Origin: Buttiauxella noackiae ATCC 51607
GTDB lineage: Bacteria; Pseudomonadota; Gammaproteobacteria; Enterobacterales; Enterobacteriaceae
Reading direction: 5' to 3'
DNA length: 64,000 nucleotides
Assembly: GCF_001654865.1 (NCBI RefSeq)
Contig: NZ_LXEO01000007.1
Coordinates: forward strand, 62,001-126,000
Shown in pieces: positions 18,632 to 27,883 of the stretch. The position numbers and the translations under genes were made by a program. Position 1 is the first letter of the stretch. Each line of letters opens with the position of its first letter. Under the pieces are notes generated by a model that worked only from the letters and a program-made list of their open reading frames with translations, made no database searches and was not told where the DNA came from.

Positions 18632-18658
18632 TCGCTCCTGAGTCATAGATTGTGCCTT

Positions 18659-18695
18659 TAGCGGCTGGAGAGTTTTTTCTCCAGCCGCTTTTTTA
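18659..18695 (+). terminator. Terminator after nagE
   Basis: GCGGCTGGAGA ... TCTCCAGCCGC is an 11-bp stem followed by TTTTTT, 28 bases after the nagE stop. Confidence 0.85.
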
Positions 18696-18810
18696 TACCC
18701 ATCTGTCACTCCTCCCCGATATCCTTATTTATGCAACTAAAGGTTGTTTCCGACGCTTGCTTATAAGATCATGTGCGGATAACTAAAGTTTTTGCATAGA
18801 GGAACCCGCG

Positions 18811-20478
18811 ATGAGTGAGGCAGAAGTCCGCCCAACTAACTTTATTCGCCAGATTATTGATGAAGATTTGGCCAATGGTAAGCACGACAGTATTTGCACC
18901 CGTTTTCCACCAGAGCCAAATGGTTATCTGCATATCGGTCATGCAAAATCCATCTGCCTGAACTTTGGTATCGCGCAAGATTATCAAGGGCAATGCAACC
19001 TGCGTTTCGATGACACCAATCCAGCAAAAGAAGACATCGAATTCGTAGATTCCATTAAGCACGACGTTGAATGGCTTGGTTTTCATTGGTCAGGCAACGT
19101 GCGTTACTCTTCCGACTATTTTGATCAGTTGTTTAACTATGCCGTTGAACTTATCAATAAAGGTCTGGCGTATGTTGATGAACTGACTCCAGAGCAGATC
19201 CGTGAATATCGCGGCTCACTGACCTCGCCTGGGAAAAACAGCCCATATCGCGACCGTACGGTTGAAGAGAACCTTGCGCTGTTCGAGAAGATGCGTAATG
19301 GCGAGTTCGCTGAAGGGACTGCGTGCCTGCGTGCGAAAATTGACATGGCATCACCGTTCATCGTAATGCGTGATCCGGTTATTTATCGTATTAAATTTGC
19401 CGAGCACCACCAGACCGGTAACAAGTGGTGCATCTACCCGATGTACGACTTCACTCACTGCATTTCCGATGCGTTAGAAGGCATTACGCACTCCCTGTGT
19501 ACGCTGGAATTCCAGGACAACCGTCGTCTGTACGATTGGGTGTTGGATAACATCACTATTCCTGCGCATCCGCGTCAGTACGAGTTTTCTCGCCTGAATC
19601 TTGAATACTCCATCATGTCTAAGCGCAAGCTGAACCTGCTGGTGACAGAGAAGGTTGTAGAAGGTTGGGATGACCCACGTATGCCGACTATTTCTGGTCT
19701 GCGTCGCCGTGGTTATACGGCCGCTTCAATTCGTGAGTTCTGTAAGCGCATTGGTGTGACTAAGCAAGACAACACCGTTGAAATGGCTTCGCTGGAATCC
19801 TGTATTCGTGATGACCTGAACGAGAACGCGCCGCGTGCGATGGCAGTACTCGATCCGGTGAAAGTGATCATCGAAAACTTCCCGCAGGGCGAAGTTGAAA
19901 TGGTGACTATGCCTAATCATCCGAATAAGCCTGAAATGGGCAGCCGCCAGGTACCGTTTAGCCGTGAGATCTACATCGATCGTGCTGACTTCCGTGAAGA
20001 AGCCAACAAACAGTACAAGCGTCTGGTGCTGGGCAAAGAAGTGCGCCTGCGCAATGCATATGTGATTAAAGCCGATCGCGTTGAGAAAGATGAAGCAGGT
20101 AATATCACCGTGCTGCATTGCTCCTACGATCCGGACACATTAAGCAAAGACCCGGCTGATGGCCGCAAAGTGAAAGGCGTTATCCACTGGGTAAGCGCAG
20201 AGCACGCACTGCCGGTTGAAATTCGCCTTTACGACCGTCTGTTCAGCGTTGCCAACCCAGGGGCTGCAGAAGACTTCCTGGCGACGATTAACCCAGAATC
20301 TCTGGTGATCAAGCAAGGTTTCGTTGAGCCAAGCCTGCAAAATGCCGAAAAAGGCAAAGCGTACCAGTTCGAGCGCGAAGGTTATTTCTGCCTGGATAGC
20401 CGTTATGCAACTGCTGACAAACTGGTATTTAACCGCACCGTTGGCTTGCGTGATACCTGGGCGAAAATGGGCGAGTAG
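18811..20478 (+). CDS. glnS: Glutaminyl-tRNA synthetase
   Basis: Class I aminoacyl-tRNA synthetase charging tRNA-Gln; three of its substrate genes lie at 9422-9808. It has 555 residues. The HIGH motif is at 41-44 (YLHIGHAKS) and the KMSKS-type loop is IMSKRKL near residue 270. It is monocistronic between nagE and chiP. A strong terminator at 20508-20536 ends the transcript. Confidence 0.98.
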   Translation: MSEAEVRPTNFIRQIIDEDLANGKHDSICTRFPPEPNGYLHIGHAKSICLNFGIAQDYQGQCNLRFDDTNPAKEDIEFVDSIKHDVEWLGFHWSGNVRYSSDYFDQLFNYAVELINKGLAYVDELTPEQIREYRGSLTSPGKNSPYRDRTVEENLALFEKMRNGEFAEGTACLRAKIDMASPFIVMRDPVIYRIKFAEHHQTGNKWCIYPMYDFTHCISDALEGITHSLCTLEFQDNRRLYDWVLDNITIPAHPRQYEFSRLNLEYSIMSKRKLNLLVTEKVVEGWDDPRMPTISGLRRRGYTAASIREFCKRIGVTKQDNTVEMASLESCIRDDLNENAPRAMAVLDPVKVIIENFPQGEVEMVTMPNHPNKPEMGSRQVPFSREIYIDRADFREEANKQYKRLVLGKEVRLRNAYVIKADRVEKDEAGNITVLHCSYDPDTLSKDPADGRKVKGVIHWVSAEHALPVEIRLYDRLFSVANPGAAEDFLATINPESLVIKQGFVEPSLQNAEKGKAYQFEREGYFCLDSRYATADKLVFNRTVGLRDTWAKMGE

Positions 20479-20507
20479 TTCCTTTTCCCTAAGTCAATAT
20501 CTGACAA

Positions 20508-20536
20508 AAACGCCGCAAATTGCGGCGTTTTTTTTC
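20508..20536 (+). terminator. Terminator after glnS
   Basis: AAACGCCGCA-AAT-TGCGGCGTTT followed by TTTTT, 30 bases after the glnS stop. Confidence 0.85.
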
Positions 20537-20569
20537 GCTTTATAATCATTTGCTTAAAAATATCTTCAC

Positions 20570-20584
20570 ATTCGCGTTGCGAAT
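20570..20584. promoter_or_regulatory. NagC operator, distal, upstream of chiP
   Basis: ATTCGC-GTT-GCGAAT is a perfect 15-bp inverted repeat of the NagC/Mlc core type, flanked by A/T-rich arms (TTCACA / TAATGTT). Its centre is at 20577, 233 bases from the proximal box. Confidence 0.75.
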
Positions 20585-20658
20585 TAATGTTATTTACACT
20601 TCTTACTGTCTACTTTTTATGGTCAACCTCGGAACATTAAAAACTCTTCTTTTTATAA

Positions 20659-20674
20659 TGTGAGCGCTCTCATA
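20659..20674. promoter_or_regulatory. Probable CRP site upstream of chiP
   Basis: TGTGA-GCGCTC-TCATA matches the CRP consensus in nine of ten conserved positions and lies between the two NagC operators. A weaker site, TGTGC-TCTCTG-TCATA, is at 20754-20769. Confidence 0.6.
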
Positions 20675-20803
20675 TAGAGCTTTGTATTTTATAAATCTTA
20701 ATTATCAAGATAAAATCCTAGTGTCGTTGTTTGTTACAAATACTCATAAATTATGTGCTCTCTGTCATAATATCGGAATGAACTCTTACAAAGTCATTGA
20801 TAA

Positions 20804-20816
20804 TTCGCGTCGCGAA
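20804..20816. promoter_or_regulatory. NagC operator, proximal, upstream of chiP
   Basis: TTCGCG-T-CGCGAA is a perfect 13-bp palindrome with A/T flanks, close to the NagC consensus core. Centre 20810, about 140 bases before the chiP start. Confidence 0.8.
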
Positions 20817-20931
20817 AAATAGTCTTAAGGGCAGCAGTAATGCGGGCAAATATTCATAACCGCTTTAGCCGTTAGGCATTTTTACTTTTTTTCGCCATAA
20901 GGCGTCTTTTAACGTCCGGCGATTATTGATA

Positions 20932-20945
20932 CGTCAAAGAGGAAT
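20932..20945 (+). promoter_or_regulatory. ChiX sRNA pairing site over the chiP Shine-Dalgarno
   Basis: CGTCAAAGAGGAAT is, as I recall ChiX (ATTCCTCTTTGACG), fully complementary over 14 bases and includes the AGAGGA ribosome binding site just before the ATG at 20951. Pairing would block translation until chitin-sugar induction titrates ChiX. Confidence 0.8.
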
Positions 20946-20950
20946 AATAT

Positions 20951-22348
20951 ATGCGTACGTTTAGTGGCAAACGTAGTGCACTGGCGCTTGCAATTGCAGG
21001 TGTCACGGCTCTTTCAGGACTTGTAGTCATCCCTCAGGCAAGTGCCGCAGGTTTTATTGATGACTCGACTCTGACCGGTGGTGTTTATTACTGGCAACGT
21101 GAGCGTGACCGTAAAGATGTTACGACTGATAAATATGAAACTAACCTTGCGCACTCTACCTGGAACGCCAACCTTGACTTCCAGTCTGGTTTCGCCGCTG
21201 ACATGTTCGGTCTCGATATCGCGGCCTTTACTGCTATCGAAATGGCAGAAAATGGCGACAGCGGTCACCCGAACGAAATCGCATTTTCCTCTGTAAACAA
21301 AGCTTACGACGAAGATTATTCAGGCGATAAAAGCGGCATTAGCCTCTATAAAGCAGCCGCTAAATTTAAATACGGTCCAGTTTGGGCGCGTGGCGGTTAC
21401 ATTCAGCCAACCGGGCAAACCTTGCTCGCACCGCACTGGAGCTTCATGCCTGGTACTTATCAGGGCGCTGAAGCCGGTGCAAACTTTGACTACGGCGATT
21501 CTGGTGCGTTGAGCTTCTCCTACATGTGGACCAACGAGTACAAAGCTCCATGGCACCTGGAAATGGACAAGTTCTATCAGAACGACAAAAACACCAAAGT
21601 TGAATATTTACACTCTCTTGGCGCGAAATATGACTTCAAAAATGATTTCATTCTCGAAGCGGCATTTGGGCAGGCTGAAGGCTACGTTGATCAGTACTTC
21701 ACCAAAGCAAGCTACAAATTTGATATCGCCGGCAGCCCGTTAACAACCAGCTACCAGTTCTACGGCACGCGTGACAAAGTTTCTGATGGCAGCGTTAACG
21801 ATCTGTACGACGGCACAGCATGGTTACAAGCTCTGACTCTCGGATACCGAGTGGGCCAGGTTGATTTGCGTCTTGAAGGAACTATTGTTAAAGCCGATGG
21901 CCAACAAGGTTACTTCCTGCAGCGTATGACCCCAACTTATGCATCTTCAAACGGTCGTCTTGATGTGTGGTGGGATAACCGCTCTGACTTCAACGCCAAC
22001 GGTGAAAAAGCAGTATTTGCTGGCGCGATGTATGACCTGAGCAACTGGAATCTGGCAGGTTGGGCAGTGGGTGCTTCTTATGTGTACGCATGGGATGCAA
22101 AACCAAGCTCTAAACCAACCACTGACGGTTACTACGATGCTGATAATCGCCTGAAAGAATCTGCCTACAGCCTTGATGCGTTGTATACCGTTCAGGATGG
22201 CCGTGCGAAAGGTACTCTGTTCAAACTGCACTTCACTCAGTATGACAACCATTCAGACATCCCAAGCTGGGGCGGTGGTTACGGCAACATCTTCCAGGAT
22301 GAGCGCGACGTGAAATTCATCGTCATCGCACCGTTCACCATCTTCTGA
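20951..22348 (+). CDS. chiP: Chitoporin ChiP (outer-membrane chitooligosaccharide porin)
   Basis: OprD-family outer-membrane porin for chitooligosaccharides. It has 465 residues (E. coli 468). A signal peptide of about 32 residues ends PQASA before AGFIDDSTL; the rest is rich in alternating aromatic and polar strands and ends in phenylalanine (FTIF), the C-terminal signature of outer-membrane barrels. It is followed by chiQ in the same transcript. Expression is under NagC, CRP and ChiX by the sites upstream, tying uptake to the nag genes. Confidence 0.96.
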   Translation: MRTFSGKRSALALAIAGVTALSGLVVIPQASAAGFIDDSTLTGGVYYWQRERDRKDVTTDKYETNLAHSTWNANLDFQSGFAADMFGLDIAAFTAIEMAENGDSGHPNEIAFSSVNKAYDEDYSGDKSGISLYKAAAKFKYGPVWARGGYIQPTGQTLLAPHWSFMPGTYQGAEAGANFDYGDSGALSFSYMWTNEYKAPWHLEMDKFYQNDKNTKVEYLHSLGAKYDFKNDFILEAAFGQAEGYVDQYFTKASYKFDIAGSPLTTSYQFYGTRDKVSDGSVNDLYDGTAWLQALTLGYRVGQVDLRLEGTIVKADGQQGYFLQRMTPTYASSNGRLDVWWDNRSDFNANGEKAVFAGAMYDLSNWNLAGWAVGASYVYAWDAKPSSKPTTDGYYDADNRLKESAYSLDALYTVQDGRAKGTLFKLHFTQYDNHSDIPSWGGGYGNIFQDERDVKFIVIAPFTIF

Positions 22349-22353
22349 TTCGA

Positions 22354-22379
22354 ATCCGGGCGTGAAAACGCCCGGTTTT
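22354..22379 (+). terminator. Attenuator-like hairpin between chiP and chiQ
   Basis: CCGGGCGT-GAAA-ACGCCCGG is followed by TTTTC, 7 bases after the chiP stop and 16 bases before chiQ. It probably lowers chiQ relative to chiP expression and could protect the chiP 3' end. Confidence 0.6.
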
Positions 22380-22395
22380 CTTAAGGATATCAAGC

Positions 22396-22728
22396 ATGAA
22401 AAAAATCATTCTGACTGTGGTGATGGCGTTAGGTTTGAGTGCATGTGCACAGCAACAACCTAAAACTGCTCCGGAAGATTCAAAGCTGAAACAAGCATAT
22501 AGTGCCTGCATTAACACTGCAGAAGGTAACCCTGATAAAATCCAGGCCTGCCAAAGCGTGCTGAATGTACTGGGTCAGGAAAAAGAGCATCAAGAGTTTG
22601 CGAAGAAAGAAACCGTTCGCACACTGGATTACCAGAACTGCATTCAGGCAACACAAACGGGTAATGACCAGGCGGTTAAAGCTAAATGCGATAAAATCTG
22701 GCAGGAAATCCGCGCAAACAACAAATAG
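22396..22728 (+). CDS. chiQ: Chitosugar-induced lipoprotein ChiQ
   Basis: Small lipoprotein (110 residues) co-transcribed with the chitoporin. The lipobox LSAC places the acylated cysteine at residue 17, followed by QQQPK (Gln at +2, so outer-membrane sorting is expected). The mature part is helical and charged, with four cysteines in the pattern ACINTA / ACQSV / NCIQA / KCDKI that may form disulfides. E. coli ChiQ (YbfN) is 108 residues; its exact role is unknown. Confidence 0.93.
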   Translation: MKKIILTVVMALGLSACAQQQPKTAPEDSKLKQAYSACINTAEGNPDKIQACQSVLNVLGQEKEHQEFAKKETVRTLDYQNCIQATQTGNDQAVKAKCDKIWQEIRANNK

Positions 22729-22747
22729 TTACCTTATTTGGGCAATA

Positions 22748-22780
22748 AAAAAACCGGTGAATTGTCTCACCGGTTTTTTT
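22748..22780. terminator. Bidirectional terminator between chiQ and fur
   Basis: AAAACCGGTGA ... TCACCGGTTTT is an 11-bp stem with A-rich and T-rich flanks, serving the convergent chiQ and fur transcripts. Confidence 0.85.
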
Positions 22781-22819
22781 ATAGGTGACATCCGGGCCAG
22801 GGATGTCAGGCTATGCAGA

Positions 22820-23272
22820 TTACTTTTCGCTGATTTCGTGCGCGTTTTCGTCGGTACGGCAATCACCTTCAGCGCAATGACCGTACAGGTACAGGCTGTG
22901 GTTAGTCAGACGAATACCATGACGTGATGCGATTTCGCGCTGGCGGGCTTCGATTGAATCATCACTGAATTCAATAACTTTGCCGCAGTCCAGGCAAATC
23001 AGGTGGTCATGGTGATGCTGTTGCGTCAGTTCGAATACGGATTTGCCGCCTTCGAAGTTATGACGAGTCACAATGCCTGCATCATCAAACTGGTTTAATA
23101 CACGATAAACTGTGGCGAGACCAATCTCTTCGCCCATATCAATCAGACGTTTATATAAGTCTTCCGCACTGACGTGATGGTTCACCGGCCCTTGCAACAC
23201 TTCAAGGATTTTTAATCGCGGAAGCGTGACTTTCAGGCCGGCCTTCTTTAATGCGGTATTATTGTCAGTCAT
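22820..23272 (-). CDS. fur: Ferric uptake regulator Fur
   Basis: Iron-responsive repressor of iron uptake genes. It has 150 residues: an N-terminal winged helix domain (1-83) and a C-terminal metal/dimer domain with HHHDH (residues 86-90) and the structural zinc pair Cys93/Cys96 (CLDCGK). I chose the ATG at 23272 (MTDNNTALKK), the invariant start in enterobacteria. The frame stays open upstream to ATGs at 23341 and 23374, but those codons overlap the leader that in E. coli holds the uof coupling peptide. The C-terminus differs slightly from E. coli. Convergent with chiQ, same strand as fldA. Confidence 0.97.
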   Translation of the reverse strand: MTDNNTALKKAGLKVTLPRLKILEVLQGPVNHHVSAEDLYKRLIDMGEEIGLATVYRVLNQFDDAGIVTRHNFEGGKSVFELTQQHHHDHLICLDCGKVIEFSDDSIEARQREIASRHGIRLTNHSLYLYGHCAEGDCRTDENAHEISEK

Positions 23273-23518
23273 GCGGAAATTGTCCTGTTGCTTAACGATT
23301 CGCTCGGACTCAGGGTGAGCGTTAAGATGAATGCGTCTCATTATAGAACTGCCACTTCTAAATGGGAACCGCAAGTATTATGCATAATCAAGCTAAGAAA
23401 TGGCGGTTGAGTCGCGATTTGATGGCCTTGTTAGCTATTTTGTCAGGAGTTCATTGTACAGGGACAAACTGAAAAGTTAAAAATTTGTAGCAATTATTTT
23501 AATCGGAAATAACTATCA

Positions 23519-23548
23519 ATGCGGCGCAACCTAATAGTTGTGCCGCAT
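23519..23548 (-). terminator. Hairpin after fldA
   Basis: ATGCGGC(G)CAAC ... GTTGTGCCGCAT forms a long stem just downstream of the fldA stop; the following T-tract is weak, so it may be a processing stem more than a strong terminator. Confidence 0.5.
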
Positions 23549-23554
23549 CTGGAA

Positions 23555-24085
23555 TCAGGCGTTGATGATATCAGCCAGGTTTAGTTCTTCAGAAACTTGT
23601 TTAACCCACTTCTGAACACGTTCAGCAGTCAGTTCTGGTTGACGGTCTTCGTCAATTGCCAGCCCAACAAAGTGGTCATCGTCTGCAAGACCTTTAGACG
23701 CTTCGAAATGGTAACCCGCCGTTGGCCAGTGACCGACGATAGCTGCACCACGCGGCTCAATGATGTCACGGATAGTACCTAATGCGTCACAGAAGTATTC
23801 TGCATAGTCTTCCTGGTCGCCACAGCCGAACAGGGCAACCAGTTTGCCATTGAAATCAACTTCTTCCAGAGTTGGGAAGAAATCATCCCAGTCGCACTGC
23901 GCTTCGCCGTAGTACCACGTTGGAATGCCGAGAAGCAGAATGTCGAAGCCTTCCAGGTCTTCTTTGCTGCTCTTAGCAATGTCATGCACCTCAGCAACAT
24001 CCTTACCGAGCTGTTTTTGAATCATTTTCGCGATATTTTCGGTGTTACCGGTGTCGCTGCCGAAAAAAATGCCTACGATTGCCAT
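23555..24085 (-). CDS. fldA: Flavodoxin 1
   Basis: FMN-binding electron carrier needed for IspG/IspH, MiaB-type radical SAM enzymes, pyruvate formate-lyase activation and methionine synthase reactivation. It has 176 residues. The phosphate loop GSDTGNTEN is at residues 9-17, and the FMN-stacking loops around [13 protein letters not shown] and [16 protein letters not shown] are intact. The start at 24085 (MAIVGIFFG) gives the exact E. coli length; the longer frame from 24148 is not supported. It lies upstream of fur on the same strand. Confidence 0.97.
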   Translation of the reverse strand: MAIVGIFFGSDTGNTENIAKMIQKQLGKDVAEVHDIAKSSKEDLEGFDILLLGIPTWYYGEAQCDWDDFFPTLEEVDFNGKLVALFGCGDQEDYAEYFCDALGTIRDIIEPRGAAIVGHWPTAGYHFEASKGLADDDHFVGLAIDEDRQPELTAERVQKWVKQVSEELNLADIINA

Positions 24086-24234
24086 GAGTAAAATAACCTC
24101 TTGATACTTAATGGTATGGTGGCTGCTATTTAGCCACAGATAGGGCAATCATAGCAGAACACATCACAGTGCGGAAACTGCTATGACCCTGTAGTGCACA
24201 GTCTGCAAAATCTAACAGGGAAGCAGCATTAAAA

Positions 24235-24516
24235 CTAACTGAGATGTTGCTTCAGTTGTTCGAGCAGCATCTCTTCAATCAATTCACTACGACTGATATT
24301 GCGCGCTTCAGCCAACTGATTGAGAGCATCTACCGCATCGTTATTGAGCTTTAGCTCCACTCGCTTCAGGCCGCGTACTTTATCGCGCTTGAGTTGGTTG
24401 CGTTTATTGATACGCAATTGCTCATCACGCGTTAGCGGATTGGTTTTTGGTCGCCCCGGGCGACGCTCGTCCGCGAACAGATCTAATGTAGTACGGTCCG
24501 TTTGTTCTTTTGCCAT
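24235..24516 (-). CDS. ybfE: YbfE, small ribbon-helix-helix-like protein
   Basis: Uncharacterised 93-residue protein; in E. coli ybfE is a LexA-regulated gene. The N-terminal half is basic (RRPGRPKTNPLTRDEQLRINKRNQLKRDKVRGLKR), and the C-terminal half resembles a ribbon-helix-helix DNA-binding fold (VELKLNNDAVDALNQLAE ... SRSELIEEMLLEQL), so a DNA-binding role is likely but not shown. The start at 24516 (MAKEQTDRTT) matches E. coli. The upstream LexA-like sequence has lost its right half-site. Confidence 0.88.
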   Translation of the reverse strand: MAKEQTDRTTLDLFADERRPGRPKTNPLTRDEQLRINKRNQLKRDKVRGLKRVELKLNNDAVDALNQLAEARNISRSELIEEMLLEQLKQHLS

Positions 24517-24639
24517 GATTAGACTACTGACAGGGAATTCAGGTGGCACGGAGCGGGGTGCTCTGGCGCATTTTAGCGCGCAATCATACATCAGCATGGC
24601 TTGCGCGCCAACGCGTTAGCCACATCTTGCGGCCAGTCG

Positions 24640-24655
24640 GTTTGTTTTTAATCAG
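24640..24655 (-). promoter_or_regulatory. Degenerate LexA box upstream of ybfE
   Basis: The minus strand reads CTGATTAAAAACAAAC, overlapping the ybfF TGA stop. From memory the E. coli ybfE SOS box is CTGATTAAAAACCCAG; the left CTG half is kept but the right CAG half is AAC here. Confidence 0.35.
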
Positions 24656-25428
24656 TTTGTCGTTGTTGTGTCGATAAAACGATGGATTGCGCGCAAAACA
24701 GCATCAGGTTTTTCTGCGTGAACCCAGTGTCCGGCACCGGCAACCACATGAGCACGTGCCTGAGGAAACTGGGAAAGCAGTTGGCTACGATGTGATTCAT
24801 CAACATAAGGAGATGCGCCGCCGCGAATAAATAGCGCCGGTTCGTTCCATGCGGGAATGTTTTCCCAGCCGACAATATGCTCATATTGCTCCCACAGCAC
24901 CGGCACGTTGAATTTCCATTCGCCATCGGCAAAGGATTTCAACAAGAACTGAATGACACCTTCTTCATCAAGATGCTCGCGCATCACGGTCGCGGCCTGC
25001 TGGCGAGTTTTAACATCAGCTGCGCTAACCGCATTAATCGCTGCGAAAATCTCGTCATGGCGACGAACCTGATAATCCACTGGCGCGATATCAATCAGCA
25101 CTAATTTATCAATACGTTCAGGAGCAATGGCAGTCAGTGCCATTGCCACCTTTCCACCCATTGAATGGCCAATAATAATCGCTTTCTCAAAGCCAAATTC
25201 ATCGAGCGTTTCGACCACATCCTGCGCCATTGCGGGGTAGTTCATCTCAGCGCTTCGTGGTGATAAACCGTGGTTGCGAAGATCGATTTGCAGCAACGTA
25301 TGATCCTGCCCAAGGTCACGGGCCAGCACGCCCAGGTTATCAAGGCTACCAAAAAGACCGTGAATAAGGACGATGGGGGAATTACTAGTCGATTGTTGTG
25401 CAGTTTGCAGGCGAGCATTCAATTTCAT
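24652..25428 (-). CDS. ybfF: Alpha/beta-hydrolase esterase YbfF
   Basis: Alpha/beta-hydrolase with esterase activity reported for the E. coli protein on acyl-CoA and p-nitrophenyl esters. It has 258 residues. The oxyanion region IVLIHGLFGS, nucleophile elbow IGHSMGGK, and the catalytic His in GAGHWVHAEKPD are all present; the acid is likely the Asp in VDESH or nearby. It is divergent from seqA and upstream of ybfE on the same strand. Confidence 0.95.
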   Translation of the reverse strand: MKLNARLQTAQQSTSNSPIVLIHGLFGSLDNLGVLARDLGQDHTLLQIDLRNHGLSPRSAEMNYPAMAQDVVETLDEFGFEKAIIIGHSMGGKVAMALTAIAPERIDKLVLIDIAPVDYQVRRHDEIFAAINAVSAADVKTRQQAATVMREHLDEEGVIQFLLKSFADGEWKFNVPVLWEQYEHIVGWENIPAWNEPALFIRGGASPYVDESHRSQLLSQFPQARAHVVAGAGHWVHAEKPDAVLRAIHRFIDTTTTN

Positions 25429-25612
25429 GGCAAAGTTCTTTTTTTTTACTTCGTGTGGTTAGGGTATCATAACGGCATTCAGCCTTAGTGCCGCAAATTT
25501 CCAGTTTAGTCTGACTTTGTGGTGTGACAAAAGCCTGGCGCTACCCGAGGTTGGGATTTGTCCTTATAATCCCAATTACTTGCATTCAGAAAAGATATCG
25601 CACTGGATTAAG

Positions 25613-26164
25613 ATGAAAACAATTGAAGTTGATGACGAGCTCTATCGCTATATTGCCAGCCACACGCAGCACATTGGTGAAAGCGCGTCCGATATTTTAC
25701 GGCGCATGTTGAAATTTACCGCCGGCCAAACTCCAGCTACAACAGCAACTACCGGTCAGACGGCGGCAACTGCTGCTACACCTGCTCCGGAAGCCAGACC
25801 CGTAAATAAAGCACGCGATCGCGTTCGTGCGGTTCGTGAATTACTGCTGTCTGATGAATATGCGGAGCAAAAGAAAGCGGTTAACCGTTTTATGATGGTG
25901 CTTTCAACTCTTTATACACTTGATGCTCAAGCTTTTGGTGAAGCGACTGAATCGCTGCATGGTCGTACACGTGTCTATTTTGCAGGTAATGAACAGACGT
26001 TGCTGCAAAATGGAAACCAGACCAAGCCTAAGCATGTTCCAGGAACGCCATACTGGGTTATAACTAACACCAATACTGGTCGTAAATGCAGCATGATCGA
26101 ACACATCATGCAATCAATGCAGTTCCCGGCGGAATTGATTGAAAAGGTTTGCGGCACAATTTAA
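25613..26164 (+). CDS. seqA: Replication initiation regulator SeqA
   Basis: Binds clusters of hemimethylated GATC and sequesters oriC and the dnaA promoter, preventing re-initiation. It has 183 residues: an N-terminal oligomerisation domain (1-33, [19 protein letters not shown]), a Thr/Ala/Gln-rich linker (about 45-65) and a C-terminal DNA-binding domain (about 66-183, with [14 protein letters not shown] and [17 protein letters not shown]). The start at 25613 gives the conserved MKTIEVDDE; the frame extends upstream without support. Likely in an operon with pgm, whose ATG lies 25 bases after the seqA stop. Confidence 0.97.
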   Translation: MKTIEVDDELYRYIASHTQHIGESASDILRRMLKFTAGQTPATTATTGQTAATAATPAPEARPVNKARDRVRAVRELLLSDEYAEQKKAVNRFMMVLSTLYTLDAQAFGEATESLHGRTRVYFAGNEQTLLQNGNQTKPKHVPGTPYWVITNTNTGRKCSMIEHIMQSMQFPAELIEKVCGTI

Positions 26165-26189
26165 CACCTCGCGTCAGAAGGAAAGGCCA

Positions 26190-27833
26190 ATGGCTAACCA
26201 CCCTCGTGCAGGACAACCGGCACAACAGAGCGATTTGATTAACGTAGCCCAATTGACGGCCCAGTATTATGTACTGAAGCCTGAAGTGGGGAATAGCGAA
26301 CACGCGGTGAAGTTCGGTACATCCGGTCACCGTGGTAGTGCGGCCCGTCACAACTTCAACGAGCCTCACATTCTGGCAATTGCTCAGGCGATTGCAGAAG
26401 ATCGTGCAAAAAATGGCATTACCGGGCCGTGCTACGTGGGTAAAGATACCCATGCGCTGTCTGAACCTGCGTTTATCTCCGTACTGGAAGTGCTGGCAGC
26501 GAACGGTGTGGATGTCATTGTGCAGCAGGCAAATGGCTACACGCCAACGCCGGCCATTTCTCACGCCATTCTGACGCATAACAAAAATGGCGGTGCGCAG
26601 GCAGACGGCATCGTTATTACGCCTTCCCACAACCCACCTGATGATGGTGGTATCAAATACAATCCACCAAATGGTGGCCCGGCTGATACTAATGTCACAA
26701 AAGTTGTTGAAGATCGCGCAAATGCCTTGCTGGCTGCGGGTCTGAAAGACGTAAAACGCATTTCTCTTGATCAAGCCTGGGCAAGCGGCCACGTGCAAGA
26801 GCAAGATTTGGTGCAGCCGTTTATTGAAGGGCTGGTGGATATCGTTGATATGGCCGCCATCCAGAAAGCAGGCCTAAAACTGGGTGTTGATCCGCTCGGT
26901 GGCTCTGGCATCGAATACTGGCAGCGCATCGCGAAGCACTACAATCTTGATTTGACGATTGTTAACGATCATGTCGATCAAACTTTCCGCTTTATGCACC
27001 TTGATAAAGATGGCGCTATTCGTATGGATTGCTCATCCGAGTGTGCAATGGCCGGATTGCTGGCACTGCGTGATAAATTCGACCTGGCATTTGCCAATGA
27101 CCCGGATTACGACCGCCACGGTATCGTCACACCTGCTGGCCTGATGAACCCAAATCATTATCTTGCTGTTGCGATTAACTATCTGTTCCAGCATCGCCCG
27201 CAGTGGGGCAAAGATGTGGCCGTGGGTAAAACACTGGTTTCTTCTGCGATGATTGACCGTGTTGTGAACGATTTGGGCCGTAAACTGGTAGAAGTACCGG
27301 TTGGTTTCAAATGGTTTGTCGATGGTTTGTTTGACGGAAGCTTCGGCTTTGGCGGCGAAGAAAGTGCTGGGGCTTCATTCCTGCGCTTTGACGGTACACC
27401 GTGGTCGACTGATAAAGACGGTATCATCATGTGCCTGTTGGCGGCAGAAATTACCGCAGTGACCGGTAAAAACCCGCAACAACATTATGATGAACTGGCT
27501 GCTCGCTTCGGCGCGCCAAGCTACAACCGTCTACAAGCCTCTGCTACCTCTGCGCAGAAAGTGGCACTTTCTAAACTTTCCCCGGAAATGGTTAGCGCAA
27601 GTACCCTGGCGGGTGATCCTATCACCGCACGCTTAACGGCAGCTCCGGGTAATGGTGCATCAATCGGCGGCCTGAAAGTGATGACCGAAAACGGTTGGTT
27701 TGCAGCCCGTCCTTCCGGTACGGAAGATGCGTACAAAATTTACTGTGAAAGTTTCTTAGGTGCGGAACATCGCCTGCAAATTGAGAAAGAAGCGGTAGAA
27801 ATTGTCAGCGAAGTGCTGAAAAACGCGAAGTAA
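26190..27833 (+). CDS. pgm: Phosphoglucomutase
   Basis: Interconverts glucose-1-phosphate and glucose-6-phosphate, supplying glycogen, trehalose and surface polysaccharide precursors. It has 547 residues. The phosphoserine loop TPSHNPP places the catalytic Ser at 146, the metal-binding loop is [10 protein letters not shown], the sugar loop is GGEESAG and the phosphate-binding loop is RPSGTED. The ATG at 26190 follows GGAAAGG and matches E. coli MA-H-RAGQPAQ. Second gene after seqA; convergent with kdpE. Confidence 0.98.
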   Translation: MANHPRAGQPAQQSDLINVAQLTAQYYVLKPEVGNSEHAVKFGTSGHRGSAARHNFNEPHILAIAQAIAEDRAKNGITGPCYVGKDTHALSEPAFISVLEVLAANGVDVIVQQANGYTPTPAISHAILTHNKNGGAQADGIVITPSHNPPDDGGIKYNPPNGGPADTNVTKVVEDRANALLAAGLKDVKRISLDQAWASGHVQEQDLVQPFIEGLVDIVDMAAIQKAGLKLGVDPLGGSGIEYWQRIAKHYNLDLTIVNDHVDQTFRFMHLDKDGAIRMDCSSECAMAGLLALRDKFDLAFANDPDYDRHGIVTPAGLMNPNHYLAVAINYLFQHRPQWGKDVAVGKTLVSSAMIDRVVNDLGRKLVEVPVGFKWFVDGLFDGSFGFGGEESAGASFLRFDGTPWSTDKDGIIMCLLAAEITAVTGKNPQQHYDELAARFGAPSYNRLQASATSAQKVALSKLSPEMVSASTLAGDPITARLTAAPGNGASIGGLKVMTENGWFAARPSGTEDAYKIYCESFLGAEHRLQIEKEAVEIVSEVLKNAK

Positions 27834-27845
27834 TTCGTAGAATTG

Positions 27846-27872
27846 AAAAAGGTGCCGCAAGGCGCCTTTTTT
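27846..27872. terminator. Bidirectional terminator between pgm and kdpE
   Basis: AAAAAGGTGCC-GCAA-GGCGCCTTTTTT, between the convergent pgm and kdpE stops. Confidence 0.8.
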
Positions 27873-27883
27873 GTTTGCCGAAT

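Noticed and set aside
23400-23520. Possible Fur box between fur and fldA
   Set aside because: A/T-rich stretches such as TTATGCATAATCA are present, but none is close enough to the 19-bp Fur consensus to call.
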